Part shown: piece after piece, positions 33,260-45,948 of the stretch
How positions within the stretch are numbered: position 1 is the stretch's first letter
Layout: every line of letters begins with the position of its first letter
Origin: Bimastos eiseni
Lineage: Eukaryota; Annelida; Clitellata; Crassiclitellata; Lumbricidae
DNA: 64,000 nucleotides
Assembly: GCA_959347315.1 (NCBI GenBank)
Contig: OY365811.1
Coordinates: 30,207,904-30,271,903, forward strand
Reading direction: 5' to 3'
Program-made: the position numbers and the translations under genes
Notes under the pieces: generated by a model
Told to the model about the DNA's origin: nothing
Database searches by the model: none
The model's input: the letters and a program-made list of their open reading frames with translations, nothing else

Positions 33260-34215
33260 AGCTGCAGAGCTGAAATTCCATCTATGTGAGGTTGAAGTAG
33301 TGCTGCTGGGCAAGATATGACGGTGACCAAGATGGAGCAGGCAGAGAAAAAGCAGAAGAAGAAGTATGAGCAGAAGGAGACGGAAGATATGGAAGAGGTG
33401 AAAGAAAACTGTATGTGAGGAAGATGGAAATAAAGTATACCTACATAGGAGCACGATGACGAGGTTCGGGAAGAGAAGGATGACGACGATAAACAAAACG
33501 AAGACTATCGGAAGCAGACAAGGAAGAAAAGAGGGAAAGAGAGGTGGACATTAGAGCAGGTAAAGAGGAGCAGGCGAATGGGAGGACAAGAACATATCAA
33601 AGTAGGAGTAGGAGTAGGAGGTGGAGTCAGAGCATGACTAGAGACTTTCTCGACAAATCCATCAACATCGCTGCCGCCTCAACAACCCAAATCACAGAAC
33701 GATGCACAGATTCATCATAACGGCCTCAGGCGCTCAGAACACATGCAACTCGCTGCCAACAGATTTACATTCTCTACATGCTTCTGTATACATGCATATT
33801 ATCCGTAGATACACGCATTATATATATTGTATATAATATATATACATTATACAGTGATGTATACGTTCTTGTCAGCGTCATTGGCTTTGTGTATTGCAGT
33901 TGGAATTAATGTTTGGCACGTGACTTTTTAAAGGCGCAATAATAATGGTTGGTACATTACTCAGAGATAGTTCATGACTATTGTAAGTGAATATTGGAGT
34001 TTAGGTTATAAATATAAAGTCATACACATTAACTGCACGAAGTCTCGTGAGACGTCGTCCATTATCCGACAACATTATATACCTAGGAAAGGAAACGGAA
34101 ATTACGACACAGGTGGACGAATCGAACAGACGATTCAGCTTTCATATTAAATAATGAATATGAAACTATTGTTATCGATAACAACAAAGAAACGGAAATG
34201 AATATCAGAGTCCAT
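33260..34215. other. Intron 1 segment, purine-rich then unique
   Basis: 33330-33620 is GA-rich with GAGTAGGAGTAGGAG; the rest is AT-rich with no gene. Confidence 0.5.
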
Positions 34216-34217
34216 GG

Positions 34218-34315
34218 AACAGGTTGTTCAGATCGTTTATTTTGAAACAGGTTGTTCAGATCGTTTATTTTGAACAGGTTGTTCAGATCCTTTTTCCCGA
34301 ACAGGTCGTTCAATT
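34218..34315 (+). repeat. 27-28 bp tandem repeat carrying a GAACA-n3-TGTTC palindrome
   Basis: Four units start at 34218, 34246, 34273 and 34300. Each begins with (G)AACAGGTTGTTCAGATC or a close variant, then TTTATTTTGA. The core GAACA-GGT-TGTTC is an inverted repeat with three-base spacing, the form of a vertebrate glucocorticoid/androgen response element. Any regulatory role is inference. Confidence 0.75.
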
Positions 34316-34329
34316 CGCTTACCTCTTAT

Positions 34330-35940
34330 AGCTTCGTTAGCCGCCGACGTAAGCAAATGAAAATGATATTGGAGCTTAGGAGAACGGGATACAAGATTTG
34401 GACAAAAGCACGCACACGATGTGAAGAACCAGATAACTTGCATTTGCCCATTTAGTAACAGTACGCTCTAATTTTTCATTGATGCAGTAGGTAGGAGTCG
34501 TCTGCGCTCTTAGTCATTGCTTTGGGATCATTGATGGGGTGGAGCGTATAATTGAGTCAATGGGGCGGAGGTACGAAGCTGCGATGATATATGTTGGCGT
34601 TGATGAGGGCAGTGTTCGACATATTATGCCTTGGTGTTTGGCGACATGAGACGAACAGATTGTGGCCTGAATAGCAAGTTAATCAAGCGCAAATACGACA
34701 ACTGTGGAATCGTCTGTTTGCGCTTCGACATTCTTATCCAATTGCATTTCCACCCTGGCCCGTCAGATGTCATCTCGCTGAGCATTTGGATGCTGTATGG
34801 CGGCAGTAGCATCCGCTGATTAGCCAAATATCGTTGCGTGACGCGTTGACACCGCACCAAATCACCATACAATTCACACGCAGTAAACAGTTTAGCCAAT
34901 TAGTTTTTACAACAAAGCGTATCAAGGGATCATGAATTCATCGTTTGAAAATATTTCAAATCTTTTATCAGTTTCTAATCGAATAATTATCTAAGCTTCG
35001 CAGGTCCGCAGTATATAAGGACTACAACAGCTTGGAAATTTGAAATAATGCTTCAAGTCCTTGGTTGACCGATTACTACAAAATGTGCCGCATTCAAAAT
35101 TCTAAGCAAAGGACCACGATTGTGCTCGATAAACAGCGAAAACAAAGAATGACAAGACGTCGAGTAAACCCTAGAAAATCAATCGATTTGATAAGTGAGC
35201 GAAAGAATACGGGCCATTAAATCACACATCTCACCTTTGAATGTCGTCTAGCGTCCGTAAGGCAATGACGATGCTGATTACGAAGAAATATATGCAGACC
35301 AAACAGAGAATGACTCGTTGACGTCAGAGACTGGTGCGAACGGGATATGTATACACACTGGGTCTATAATTATAAGAGCGCAAGATGAAGACGAGTGGAA
35401 GGGAGAAGTGACACGTGCGATTCACACCAACGGGTGATGAACCCATGGACGGAGATGATGATGATATATGCATGTGTATGAGTAGCCGATATATATATAT
35501 ATAGACTATAATATCTGTTTGTTTTCAGATATAGCGCAATATAAAGGACACTATACTTCAACCAGGCCAATTGCACACCTAGTCAGTCAGCTAGTTATCT
35601 TGACACTCTTTTGATATGGTCGTTATAGAACATGTGCCTCACTATTATCTCTGTTCAGCGAATGCTTTAAGTGCTGCCGCGCTGATATATTTGAAATGCC
35701 TTATACTCGCGATGGGACCGATGGAACGTCGACAGCGGCAGGATAACATCGCTTAAGCGCATCCAACGCTTCCGGCCTTTACATGCAAATAAAGCCAACG
35801 ATCTAGGCACATTTACTCACAGGTAGGAAGACAATATCGCTTCTTCTCACCAGCCAACAAGCAGCGAGCGATGACCATGGTGGACGTGCCTTCCTTGAAG
35901 GAATGACCTCGTCATCATTCCCATCCATCTGATATGTTGC
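34330..35940. other. Intron 1 segment, nothing recognised
   Basis: A 91-codon minus frame at 34899-34624 lacks an ATG and any motif. No repeat boundary seen. Confidence 0.45.
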
Positions 35941-35944
35941 GTCA

Positions 35945-36645
35945 CTTGCGTGGGAAAGAAATTGTCAGAACGAATGAACAGCAATGAGGAGTGAGAAGAC
36001 GAGAAAGTAGAGAATGGAGGAGAGGACAAGATAGAGAAGGAGACTGAAAGAAGGGATGGAATGAAGTCAGAAGGAAGAATGAGAAGGTGGACTTAGAAAA
36101 GGAGAAAGAGAAGAAAGAAGGCGAGAAGAAGGAAAAGATTAAGCGAATACGATGCAGAAGAAGATAGGTGATAAAAAAACAAGTACTATGAAGAGACGGA
36201 AAAAGAAGAAGAGAAGGTTGACGAAGAGGAGCAGGAATAGGTGGGGATAGAGAACGAGCAGGATATACGAAGGAATAAAAGGTGGAGTAGGATATGGGGT
36301 AAGATTGAGCGTAATAAAGAAATAACGTGTAAAACACGAATGTAACAATAGGGATCGCTCTAAAATTGTGGAAAAGAGGCGGCGATGAAAATGGAAGAAG
36401 GAGAGGATGTTGGAGAAGACAAATGGTGAGGAAGGAGGCAGAGAGGTGGCGTATGATGAGCATGAGAGGTAAGCGGATGGATGATGGGAAGTGGCATAAG
36501 CTGGAGCTGACGAGATGAGATAATCAATCTCTGTCACGAGATAGATACTGAGATCGGTCGACCATTCATACGACATACTTAGAGACGAATACATAATGGC
36601 AGACAGAGAGACAGAGAGACAGAGAGACAGAGAGACAGGCAGATG
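35945..36645. repeat. Purine-rich tract ending in (GACA)n
   Basis: GAAG and GAGA-rich to 36450; GAGAGACA units at 36600-36640. Minus-strand open frames are artefacts. Confidence 0.75.
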
Positions 36646-36869
36646 CAGCCATAGCACGCACTATGCTAATTAGTAACTTCTATGACGCTAATCCTAAACC
36701 GGCCAATTTAATTGCAATCTTACTATAAGGGACGAAAGCGTAACAATAACATTAAAAACCTTCGTGATTAATTGGCGAAGAGTTTCGAAGGTCAAGAGTA
36801 CAAACCACTGAAACCAGTACATGTATGCTGGCAGGATTCAAGCGTAATTATATGATTTTCTCTTTGCTG

Positions 36870-37125
36870 TTATTTCAGTGACAGCAGCACACGCGCCCTC
36901 GGCATATCTGGAACGATACGACTCTACCAAGGCGTCAATGACAGTAGCGTCCCAGGCCAGACGTTTCTCGCCCTGTCATAGGATAAGGGTCACGTCGTCT
37001 GGGTATTTCCCGACGGACCCAGCAAGACCGGCGACTTCTTTGTTGTCGGGAAGCCCTCTTTGTTGAGGCGACGCCAAATGGTGTCATTTATTAGTGCGTG
37101 TTTGGCTATCTTGCAATGTCGAAAG
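36870..37125 (-). pseudogene. Decayed retroelement C-terminal domain, copy 3
   Basis: The minus strand reads KHALINDTIWRRLNKEGFPT, then, in another frame, VAGLAGSVGKYPDDVTLI and LAWDATVIDALVESYRS. It is collinear with copies 1 and 2 but diverged from both, so these are separate insertions and not one local duplication. The perfect hairpin at 37141 lies just beyond its 5' end. Confidence 0.68.
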
Positions 37126-37140
37126 CAACACTGACATCCA

Positions 37141-37185
37141 GCAAGCCCAATAAAGTGACATAATATGTAACTTTATTGGGCTTGC
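37141..37185. repeat. Perfect 16-bp stem hairpin, 13-base loop
   Basis: GCAAGCCCAATAAAGT pairs perfectly with ACTTTATTGGGCTTGC across GACATAATATGTA. No T-run follows and the stem is too short for a typical pre-miRNA. Confidence 0.85.
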
Positions 37186-37189
37186 ATAT

Positions 37190-39400
37190 TATATCGAACA
37201 TGCCTTGCGTTCAGCAAGTATGACAAAATGAGCAAGAGAGTTGTTTTGCGTCGACGAGACATGGGTCAGAGACAGTCAAATGAAATTCAGACTCAAGTAT
37301 CATCAGCGTAAAAATAGTTTCCCAGCGAATGATTAACCAACAATGCTCTCTCATTGGTGTGGGTCATAATGGAAATTAAAGAGGAGCAAAGAACGGATAC
37401 TCGCGGAACCTCACATATCACAACACGACTAGGCAGATGACTGCCAGTTAGATATTTATGACTGCGGGCGTGAACAAAGATAAGTACTGAAACAGGTTAG
37501 TGTAGGATAAAAAATCTGGATCAGAAACATTGCTAAACAGAGTTTTTTTTAATGTAGTCATGCTAGTAGAAGATTTCTTTTGCAGAAGATGAGCTATGGC
37601 ATGAGCAGAAATACGCGGGAAAAATCCCTTGTACTCTGACGCGAAGAGATATTGATAATGGTTGCAATGGTAGGACTGAGGACATCAACGACTCTCAGAA
37701 TCGATCATGTAGTAAAGGTGTCAAAGAAATAGCCTTTAAAACAGGACCCACTTTACGCACCTCTTCAAAAAGGCTTTTCACTGAGAGTAGTCGATCACAG
37801 GATTAAGCTCAGAATCAGTATTCTAGCAGCCATTGGCCATTCTTGCAGAGGAACTCATCATCATCATACACAACTATAAATGTCAAAGTTCAAACTTTAC
37901 GTCGCTGTCCCTCTCTCTTAGTCATCTGTAGCTCTACCCTGCACATTCACCTGTCTCAGCCTCAGTGGTCACAGTGGTCAGTCAGCCACCCACTTCTGGT
38001 CATCCCGCCGGCCACTGGCTGCTCTCCTTAGCGGGACGAGCACATTCTTTAACCCTAGATCCTGCACTTCATATCAGTAGCGTAACGATTTATTCCAATT
38101 CTGCCTCCAACAATTCCCTGTAGGCATTTAGTCAAACAGGTATAACGATCCTCTCTAATTCTGCGAGGAACCTATTTCCACAAAGTTGAAATTAGCCTCT
38201 ACGTAAAAATGATGAATCGAATTGGGTCCAGGCAGTAGACCCGACCCGAGACGATCTACCAGAATTTTGACCCGACCCGACCAGTCGGAAGTATAAACAT
38301 TCGTGACCCGACCCGGCACTATTTATGGGTCGATCTGACCCGTTGACAACTCTGAGACAGACAAGCAAACAGAAAGACAGACAGTCACACAACTGACTTA
38401 ATGACTGACTGGCTAGATGACTGATAGAGTCACCGACTGGCTGACCAACCAACAAGTGAATGACATGGGGAACCGAGACGTAAGTTCAGCGGTTGGCAGA
38501 CAGACAGACAGTCTAATCCAGGATCCCGGATCTCCAAATAATTAAACATATGCAACTCAAGCCAAAGTCAGGATAAGTTTCGAATCTATAACATATATCA
38601 TCGCCATTTGCTAATCAGGTAAGCATAAAATATGTGAAACAAGGAGCGAATGGTTGAGTTTTGAAGGAAAACATATATTTAGGTGGTGAATCTCATCTGT
38701 TGGATGGCGGATCTCATGGTTGAGGTGGTAGATCTCAAATCCGAGGTCCCGGATCTCATATGCGGTGGGATACGGCTGAATTCAATCACTGGGCCTTGGT
38801 CGCTAAGCTCACTTAGAGGCATAGACAGAGAAATATAGGGTGTAGTATTGCATAAGCGTTGTGAAGAAAATGGGGGAGAGGCAGACGTTTGGGGCGTGAA
38901 TGGCACTGGAAAGCTCAAAGGGAGGAGAAACTCTAAAAGATAATAAATCACACCAAGCGAAGAACAAAAATCGTTGTGAACAAAAGATGACAAAGAATAA
39001 TCTGACAAAGGTAGATGCAGTCTACGCACACGTGGAGGAAACCAGAGAACGACGAACAATCCCTTGCTAATATGATTAGACTGCAGATAGAGAAACATTG
39101 AAACCAAGATATATATTAAATAGAAATACTAGGAATAACAAAATTTAAAAAATAGGGCAGACGAAAAACGACAACACCTACAGAAGTGTGATTATAAGAA
39201 ATCGTTGCAGAATGGACGATGTGGAAGAACGTCTTATGAACGCCGCCATGACAGATTTCCAGGACACCGCAATGACAAGTACACATGGAAGAAGGCGGAC
39301 GGGAAGGAAAGTGGAGAGTCGAAAGAAGGAATAAGAAATATTGGTTCATCCGTTCTGTTCTAATTCATTCATATATTATTAGAAATTCAATCAATTTGGT
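37190..39400. other. Intron 1 segment with GACCCG-rich patch
   Basis: 38233-38345 contains four GACCCGACCC-type words, and 38690-38765 has repeated GGATCTCAT words about 24 bp apart. No gene recognised. Confidence 0.5.
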
Positions 39401-39645
39401 TCATTCAGTCAGTCAGTCAGACAGACAGACGTACAGCAAGTCAGTCATCACAACCCGCTTATTATACATGTACACCCGTAGCAGACAATTAATCAGTTAG
39501 TCTGTCAGTCAGTCGGTTGGTCGGTCGGTCAGTCAGTGTCAGTCATACAGACACACAGGCATACAGAAAGTCAGTCAACCTGTCAATTAGTCAGTCAGTC
39601 AGTTAGTCGTCCGACAGACAGACAGACAGACTCTTGTCTTCAATG
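39400..39645. repeat. CAGT/GACA tetranucleotide-rich tract
   Basis: AGTCAGTCAGTC and GACAGACAGAC runs with GGTCGGTC variants. Confidence 0.8.
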
Positions 39646-40537
39646 AGCTTGTACGCATATACTGACACAAATGCACGTGAATGTTCACATGTGCGTGCGC
39701 TCGTTTGCGCATGCGTGTGCTTGTACGTATGCGAATGCGCTTGTATACCAGTGAGCGTATTTACGGGTGTACATGTATAATAGGCGAGGTGTGAACCGAC
39801 CCAGATTCCCAGAATCCTCGGCATGAATTTGCGGCTAGCGCGCGCCCCCTGTCGGGCGTTCTTAAAGAAATCGTCTGCGGCCAAGTTGTACAGTACGCCA
39901 TCAAGTACTCTTTCTGTGTTTCAGTCTGCTTCTCCTGAGTATCTCTCTATCAATCTCTGCCTCCGTTTCTTTGTCTTTCTGCCTCTCTGTTGGTTCTTCC
40001 TATTCTTTGTCCGTCTCTGTCAGCCACTGGTTCTGTGCGTCGTAAGGTCTACTGTATACTATGTGCTGCAGCTGCGGTGGTACGTTGAACCGAACAATAT
40101 TCGTCCTTTGACAATATCCGCAGTCTTCAGCCGGGGAGATAATGGCTTTAGGAAAATTGCATAAACGTCTTACATCGTCCGTCGGTTTCTTGCATGAAGC
40201 ACGCCAAGCTCTCTGTCTCTCTCTCTCTCTCTACATGTCTGTCTCTGTCACTCCTCTCTCTTTGTGTCTCTGTCTGTCTTTGTATGTGTCCTCGTCTCTT
40301 CTCCTCTCTGCCCTTCTTCGCTCTTCTCTTTACACACACGTTTGTCAGTCGATCCCATAGCCTACACGGACTGCCGAACCAGCCGCAAAATACTGTCAGC
40401 CGCTTACGGCTCAGCGGCTGAGTGCTCGTGTTGTGAGTCGCTGTCAGATTTTGCTCAACGGCTGGAAAAGAAATTTGACGCAATTCGGTTTCGCGATATT
40501 CTTTGATGATACGGTTTGAAAGAAGAAGTGAGAGAGT

Positions 40538-40549
40538 GAGAGAGAGATT

Positions 40550-40637
<88 letters not shown>

Positions 40638-40888
40638 GGAACCAGGAAAAGAATGAAGGGAAATAGGCCAAGAAAGAGATAAAAGCAGCAACGTTAACAA
40701 TGAAAGACCACAGACGACGACACAGAGACGGTCAGAAAGAGTTGCAGAGAGACATAGAGAGAAATAAGCAGATATCCAGAGAAGTGGAGATGGAGAGAAC
40801 GGATGAATCGAAGACGCGCAAACATGAAGTCAAAACAGAGACATTGACGCAAATCGAAAAGAAAGGAAAAGATGCATGCATGGTGATG

Positions 40889-40928
<40 letters not shown>

Positions 40929-41050
40929 TAAAAACAGACAGAAAAAGACAGACAGAACACAACATAAAGGCAGACAGACAGACAAGAGGAAAGACAGACA
41001 AATAGACAGTCAAACGGACAGACAGACAAACAGCCAGACCAAATGGCAGG
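40538..41050. repeat. (CAGA)n microsatellites
   Basis: A perfect (CAGA)n at 40556-40635 and a second at 40889-40928, then CAGA-rich sequence to 41050. Confidence 0.9.
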
Positions 41051-41194
41051 CAGAGAGACAGAGAGAACAGAAGAGATCTCTAATAGACACCATTAGATCG
41101 GAAGCAGACTGGTCGACTGTCAATGCAACATCTCTTCATTTCTCCTTTCCTCGGTCTCGCCAACTCCCATTCTCAGTATGGCCATGTATTCGTC

Positions 41195-41450
41195 TCATGG
41201 TCTGTGTGTGTGTGTGTGTGTGTGTGTTAAGGCCTATGCTATTTATAACGTGTGTCTTTATGTATATATAGTCTGTGTGTTTGTCAGTGTACTCGTCTTT
41301 GTGCGCATGTGTCTTTTAGCATATGTCTGTCTGTGTCCGTTTGTCTGTGTTCGTATGCTTGTGGATGTGTACGTGTTTCATTGTGTGTATACCTCATTGT
41401 GTTTTTGTCAGTGTATGGTTATGTGTCTGTCTCCATATACCCATGTCGTC
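41195..41450. repeat. (TG)n and TGTC-rich tract
   Basis: GTGTGTGTG at 41200-41228, then TGTCTGTG-rich sequence. Confidence 0.85.
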
Positions 41451-41920
41451 TCCTGTAGTTCAGTAGTAACTAAAGCTTGCGTAAGAGACAAATTCAATCA
41501 GTCGGCATGATGCCGACGTGAATTATTCCATCAGACCATTCCATATCATCAGGTGGAAGGAGCGTTCTCCACAGCGATAGAGTAGGCGACAGCGGTGGCC
41601 CTATGGCCTTCGTCCCTAACTTCATTCACTGCGCTGTATCGCGCGTATAGAAGTTCTGAGGAACGATACAACAAGCGTTTCTGTTCTGCGTAGTAATATC
41701 ACCAACCTAATATATTCCTACTATGACAGTATTGATTGCATTTTTCCTATTAGATCGCATTGCGCCAACAATAGTTCGGGCAAGCAGTTGTGACAATTAT
41801 ACAATACAACATCGCATTTCTGAATGGGATGAGCGCAGGTCCGAAGGCAGCGTATGTACGCTGGCATCGGTAGATGCCGCCACAAATCCCCACAATACCT
41901 GCTTGCATCCCATAGAGCCC

Positions 41921-41960
41921 ATAATCTGTTGACGTAGTAGCCTGAAAAGCTACACAGAAA
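41921..41960. repeat. 40-bp direct repeat, copy 1
   Basis: ATAATCTGTTGACGTAGTAG and the following 20 bases are identical to 43120-43159. Similarity continues on both sides. Confidence 0.85.
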
Positions 41961-42954
41961 CCAAACATTGTCGTTACGTTGAAAGCCTCGGCTGAACCTT
42001 CATTGAAATGGTGTGAGCCGAACGTTTGCTTAATTGAAATTCCCTACACACGGGCAATGATAAAGCGTCGCTTAACCGATGAAAGGCAACAATGAACGAG
42101 TAGTATCTATTGATGACAGATAGTCAGAATAAAAGCCTTGATGGATCTCATTGAAAGCTGGAGAGAATACCTTGAACCTCCTGCCTCAGGAAGTGCTTGC
42201 GGATGCGCCAGCTTTTTGGATAAGACCTGCCTTTGTCATCTGGCCAGATATTGATTATTATCCGCCCAGTTTACTTCGAGCCGTGCCGGGCAACTCGAAT
42301 TGTCTTTGTAAACGAGCTAATGGACGCGATTAGCATTTTCCATTCGGCGAACAAAGCACGTCCGAACAACTGACGTTCGTTGACCGTGCGCTACAAAAAT
42401 GTCGAATCCGTTATCTTTTATGCACGTTACTTTGGGACGCAACCGAATAAATGGTGTATTGGGAAATATACATTTGCACCAAGTGGCATAGGATTCAGGT
42501 TTCGATTAAGACCAATGATGTGGCGTCGTGGGATCTATTTAGTTTTATGGGTCGCCCTACAAAGGGACGACGCTACTGGACCTGTTGTGAAGCAAGGGGT
42601 TAATGTGAAGACAGGCAAGAGCCTACGTTACATTCTTATACATTACGACCGACTTGCACTTTACAGCGTTTTGTATAGCCTACCCTAGAACTCAACGTAC
42701 GGAAGCATTGATCAGAAAGAGATTTTCTCGAACAGCATGTACACTTAAGTCATGTGTGGACCGTCAAGTAAAGTCGTAACCGTAATAGGAGGCCTAATCA
42801 AAATGTCCAATGCGCTATTCTGAAACTTATTCATGAACGAACGCTGCGTCGTGTCAGACGGGTTGTCAGATATTATTGCAATACCTTAGCCTCAGATCAG
42901 CAACTGAGAGAGAAGCTTGCGTAGGTGCAATTCTGTTTTTCTGGTATATGACAT

Positions 42955-43015
42955 TGTAATGTAATCAAGCGTTTATATAGCGCCGCTCAAATCAGCAGCG
43001 CTCTCATCAATACAT
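42955..43015 (-). mobile_element. Short LINE/SINE 3' end
   Basis: CGTTTATATAGCGCCGCTCA is the shared end motif in minus orientation, followed by a short family-like body. Confidence 0.4.
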
Positions 43016-43119
43016 TAATACAGCTTTCAACTGGAAACTGAAAGCAACAAAATACTAGCATCGCACAGAGGCTTTTATCCCTCGAAGTCATTGGAACGAC
43101 CATTCCTTCTATAGAGCAC

Positions 43120-43159
43120 ATAATCTGTTGACGTAGTAGCCTGAAAAGCTACACAGAAA
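43120..43159. repeat. 40-bp direct repeat, copy 2
   Basis: Identical to 41921-41960, followed by an 8-base insertion relative to copy 1. Confidence 0.85.
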
Positions 43160-43504
43160 GTCAGAAACCAAACTTTCTTCTTCCTTTTTAAACTTCACAC
43201 CCAATTAAGGGGATCTCACTCACTGAAATCTTCCTAGGCTCTATTTCTTGGCTGGACCATTTGCTCAGAAGTTTACATTACGTAGAAGCCTCTGCCATAG
43301 CCCGTTCAGTCAGTTCACATTGATAACCAAACTGTAGTAACAAAAGTCGATTGACAGATTTTGCTGATTTTCGTTTGTTTAGCCAGAAAACAACCTGACA
43401 TAATGTAGAAATGCTAACATGAGTGAAAGTGAACAATAAATGGTAGTCAGAATTAATAACACACTAGAAGATATCATTATATAATAATCTGGGATATATA
43501 TATT

Positions 43505-44425
43505 TAGAGTTGTCTTTGGGTGGGAGAACATTGCTGTGTGCTCTGAAGGTGCGTTTCCATATGCATTTTGTTCCTGTCACACCTCCGCCCGATTGCCTGC
43601 CTCAAATCGCACCTCACACCAATTCAACGCCTCATCAGTCGTCCTCTGCATTGATCATGGATGAAGTGAATACTACACTTCATCTTTCCCTACTTGATGC
43701 ACTTTAACCGTTCACTAATTGCGCGTGCAGTAAACAAAGCGCAGGCCTTAGTCGCGCCATCGACGAAGGCAACGATGGAAAGGGACGCGGCGCAATCGAT
43801 GACCGTACGGTCACCAATTAAAACGAGAACGCCCGGCTATTGTATAGGATATGCACGGGCAGGGCTGACGAATGCAGCGGAGGGGAGGGAGACGACTGCA
43901 ACCCCTTCCACTCCAAATCCCCTTTGCCCAACCGCTCGATGCTCCCACACTACGCATTGAATAATGAAGATCTAACAAAGCTTTAAATGACCGGTAATAA
44001 CTCACATTTAGGATATCTATTATGTATCGTTCATAATTACGACGAAGTCGGTGCTCGCTCCGAAGTGACAGGTCCTTTCATGCATTTTACCCCCTCTCCG
44101 TCCTCCTTCCCTATCCACATCCGGGTCTTCTCCTACCCCATTCCCCACCGCCGGGTGTCCGATGCGGTAGCGTCGTGCTACGTAGCAACATGTAGCGCTC
44201 GATAGGTGGCCTGCCTGCTGCTTTCCCAGACAAGGACGGGTGCAGCTGCCAGAGAGAAAGAGCGGCTGCTTCAATGGACGACTGAATGGCCAAGCTCTGA
44301 CCATTCAAAGATTCAGCCTAACAACAGCCGTTCACAACATCCAGAGTCAGGTTGAATCCTCCTCCTTCCGTCTCTTTTTATGCATGTCTGGTACTACTTG
44401 CTATTATAACAAAGCTGAGCAGACA
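43505..44425. other. Intron 1 segment, nothing recognised
   Basis: Short frames on both strands; no motif, repeat boundary or splice support. Confidence 0.5.
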
Positions 44426-44429
44426 GGTA

Positions 44430-45760
44430 TCAATTCCTCCCTCCCTCCATTCATCCGTACATCATTCAGGCATTCATAAAGCCATGCATCCATGCATGTA
44501 CTTATGTAGGCATCCATTCGTTCATCCATCCAAATATCCATCCATCTTCACCCATCAACTCTTCCATTCATCCATGCACCCATCCATCCATCGACCCATG
44601 CTTCCCATTCATCCATTCACCCAGTCGCCCACCGGGCCACCTATCAATTCATCCATCCAACCAACAACCCAGACCCACTCACCAATCCACTCACTCATCC
44701 ATCCATGTATCCATCCACCCACCCATATATCATCCATCCATTCCTTCATCCATCCACCCACCTACTCATATTCCAACCATCCACCCGCTCAATCCATCCG
44801 TCCAAACATACATTCATCACCAAATTAATCCACCAACCAAACCAACCATCCATCCATCCATCCATCCATCCATATTCCACCAATCCAACGATTCCAAAAC
44901 CAATCTATCCATCCATTCATCCACTCAATCAGGTCAATCCAGCGATCTACCATCCATTCGTCAAACCATTCATCCTATCCACTCAAACACCCACCCGTCC
45001 ATCCATCTATCCATTCATCCATCCATCCTTTCATCCACTCATCAATCCAGCGATCAACTGTCCATCAACTCCACTACCCACCCACAAACCCAGATCCATC
45101 CACCCACCCATTTAACGCTTTCACCCATCCATCCATTTACATGTATGCATCCACGCACCCATCCATTCATCCAGCCAACTATCAATCCATCATCCACCCA
45201 TCTATCCACTCATCCATCCACCAATCCATAATCTACCTACCCATTCATCCAACTACTCACACATCCATCTATACATCCATCCATCTTTCCATCTATCCAC
45301 TCACCCATCCACCAATCCAACCTGCCCATCCATCCATCCATCCATCCACCCATAATTCACCCATTCATGCATTCATTCATTCATTCATTCAACCCCACCC
45401 ATCCATCATCAACTCATCGATCGATCGATAGATCCATCCATCCATCCAACCACTAACTCATTCACCACATCCAACCACTCAATCAACAATACAACCTGTC
45501 CATGCACACACCCATCCATCCACCCACCGAACGCCATCCGTCCCATCTATCTACCCACCCACTCAACGTCATACACCCACCCTTCCACTCACCCACCCAA
45601 CGTTATCCCTCAACCCTTCCACTCACCCACCCAACGTCATCCTCCAACCCTTCCACTCACCCACCCAACGTTATCCCCCAACCCTTCCACTCACCAACTC
45701 AACGTCATCCACCCATCCGTACATCCATCCATACACAGACAATGTGCTTTGATTCCGACA
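44430..45760. repeat. CCAT-rich satellite-like array
   Basis: 1.3 kb of imperfect ATCC/CCAT/CCAC tetranucleotides, open in several frames as HPSIHPS. 45553-45718 is built from about five 34-bp units (ACCCTTCCACTCACCCACCC type). Confidence 0.9.
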
Positions 45761-45849
45761 ACACTATTACACCGTGCTGTAATTAATTTAGTGATACATC
45801 TCTCTCTCTTGGTCGTGCGTCACGTGCGTCATCTGGCCTTGTCTGTGTC

Positions 45850-45948
45850 TACCTCTCTCCCCTCTATCACTCTACCCCTCTATCACTCTACCCCTCCATC
45901 CCTCTACCCCTCCATCCCTCTACCCCTCTACCCCTCTACCCCTCTCAT
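45850..45948. repeat. CTCTACCC minisatellite
   Basis: Repeats of CCCCTCTATCACTCTA and CCCCTCCATCCCTCTA. Confidence 0.85.

Larger units (their letters stand above)
41500..43500. other. Intron 1 segment holding the 40-bp direct repeats
   Basis: Unique-looking sequence. A hydrophobic minus frame (41968-41750) and a plus frame (42380-42688) are open, but no family is recognised. Confidence 0.45.

Noticed and set aside
35942..36657. Two overlapping 172-173 codon minus frames
   Set aside because: Both lie in a GA-rich tract and overlap each other in different frames; compositional.
42380..42688. 102-codon plus frame
   Set aside because: No motif and no splice context; length within chance expectation over 64 kb.
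44352..45786. HPSIHPS proline/histidine frames
   Set aside because: CCAT tetranucleotide array; several overlapping frames open at once.
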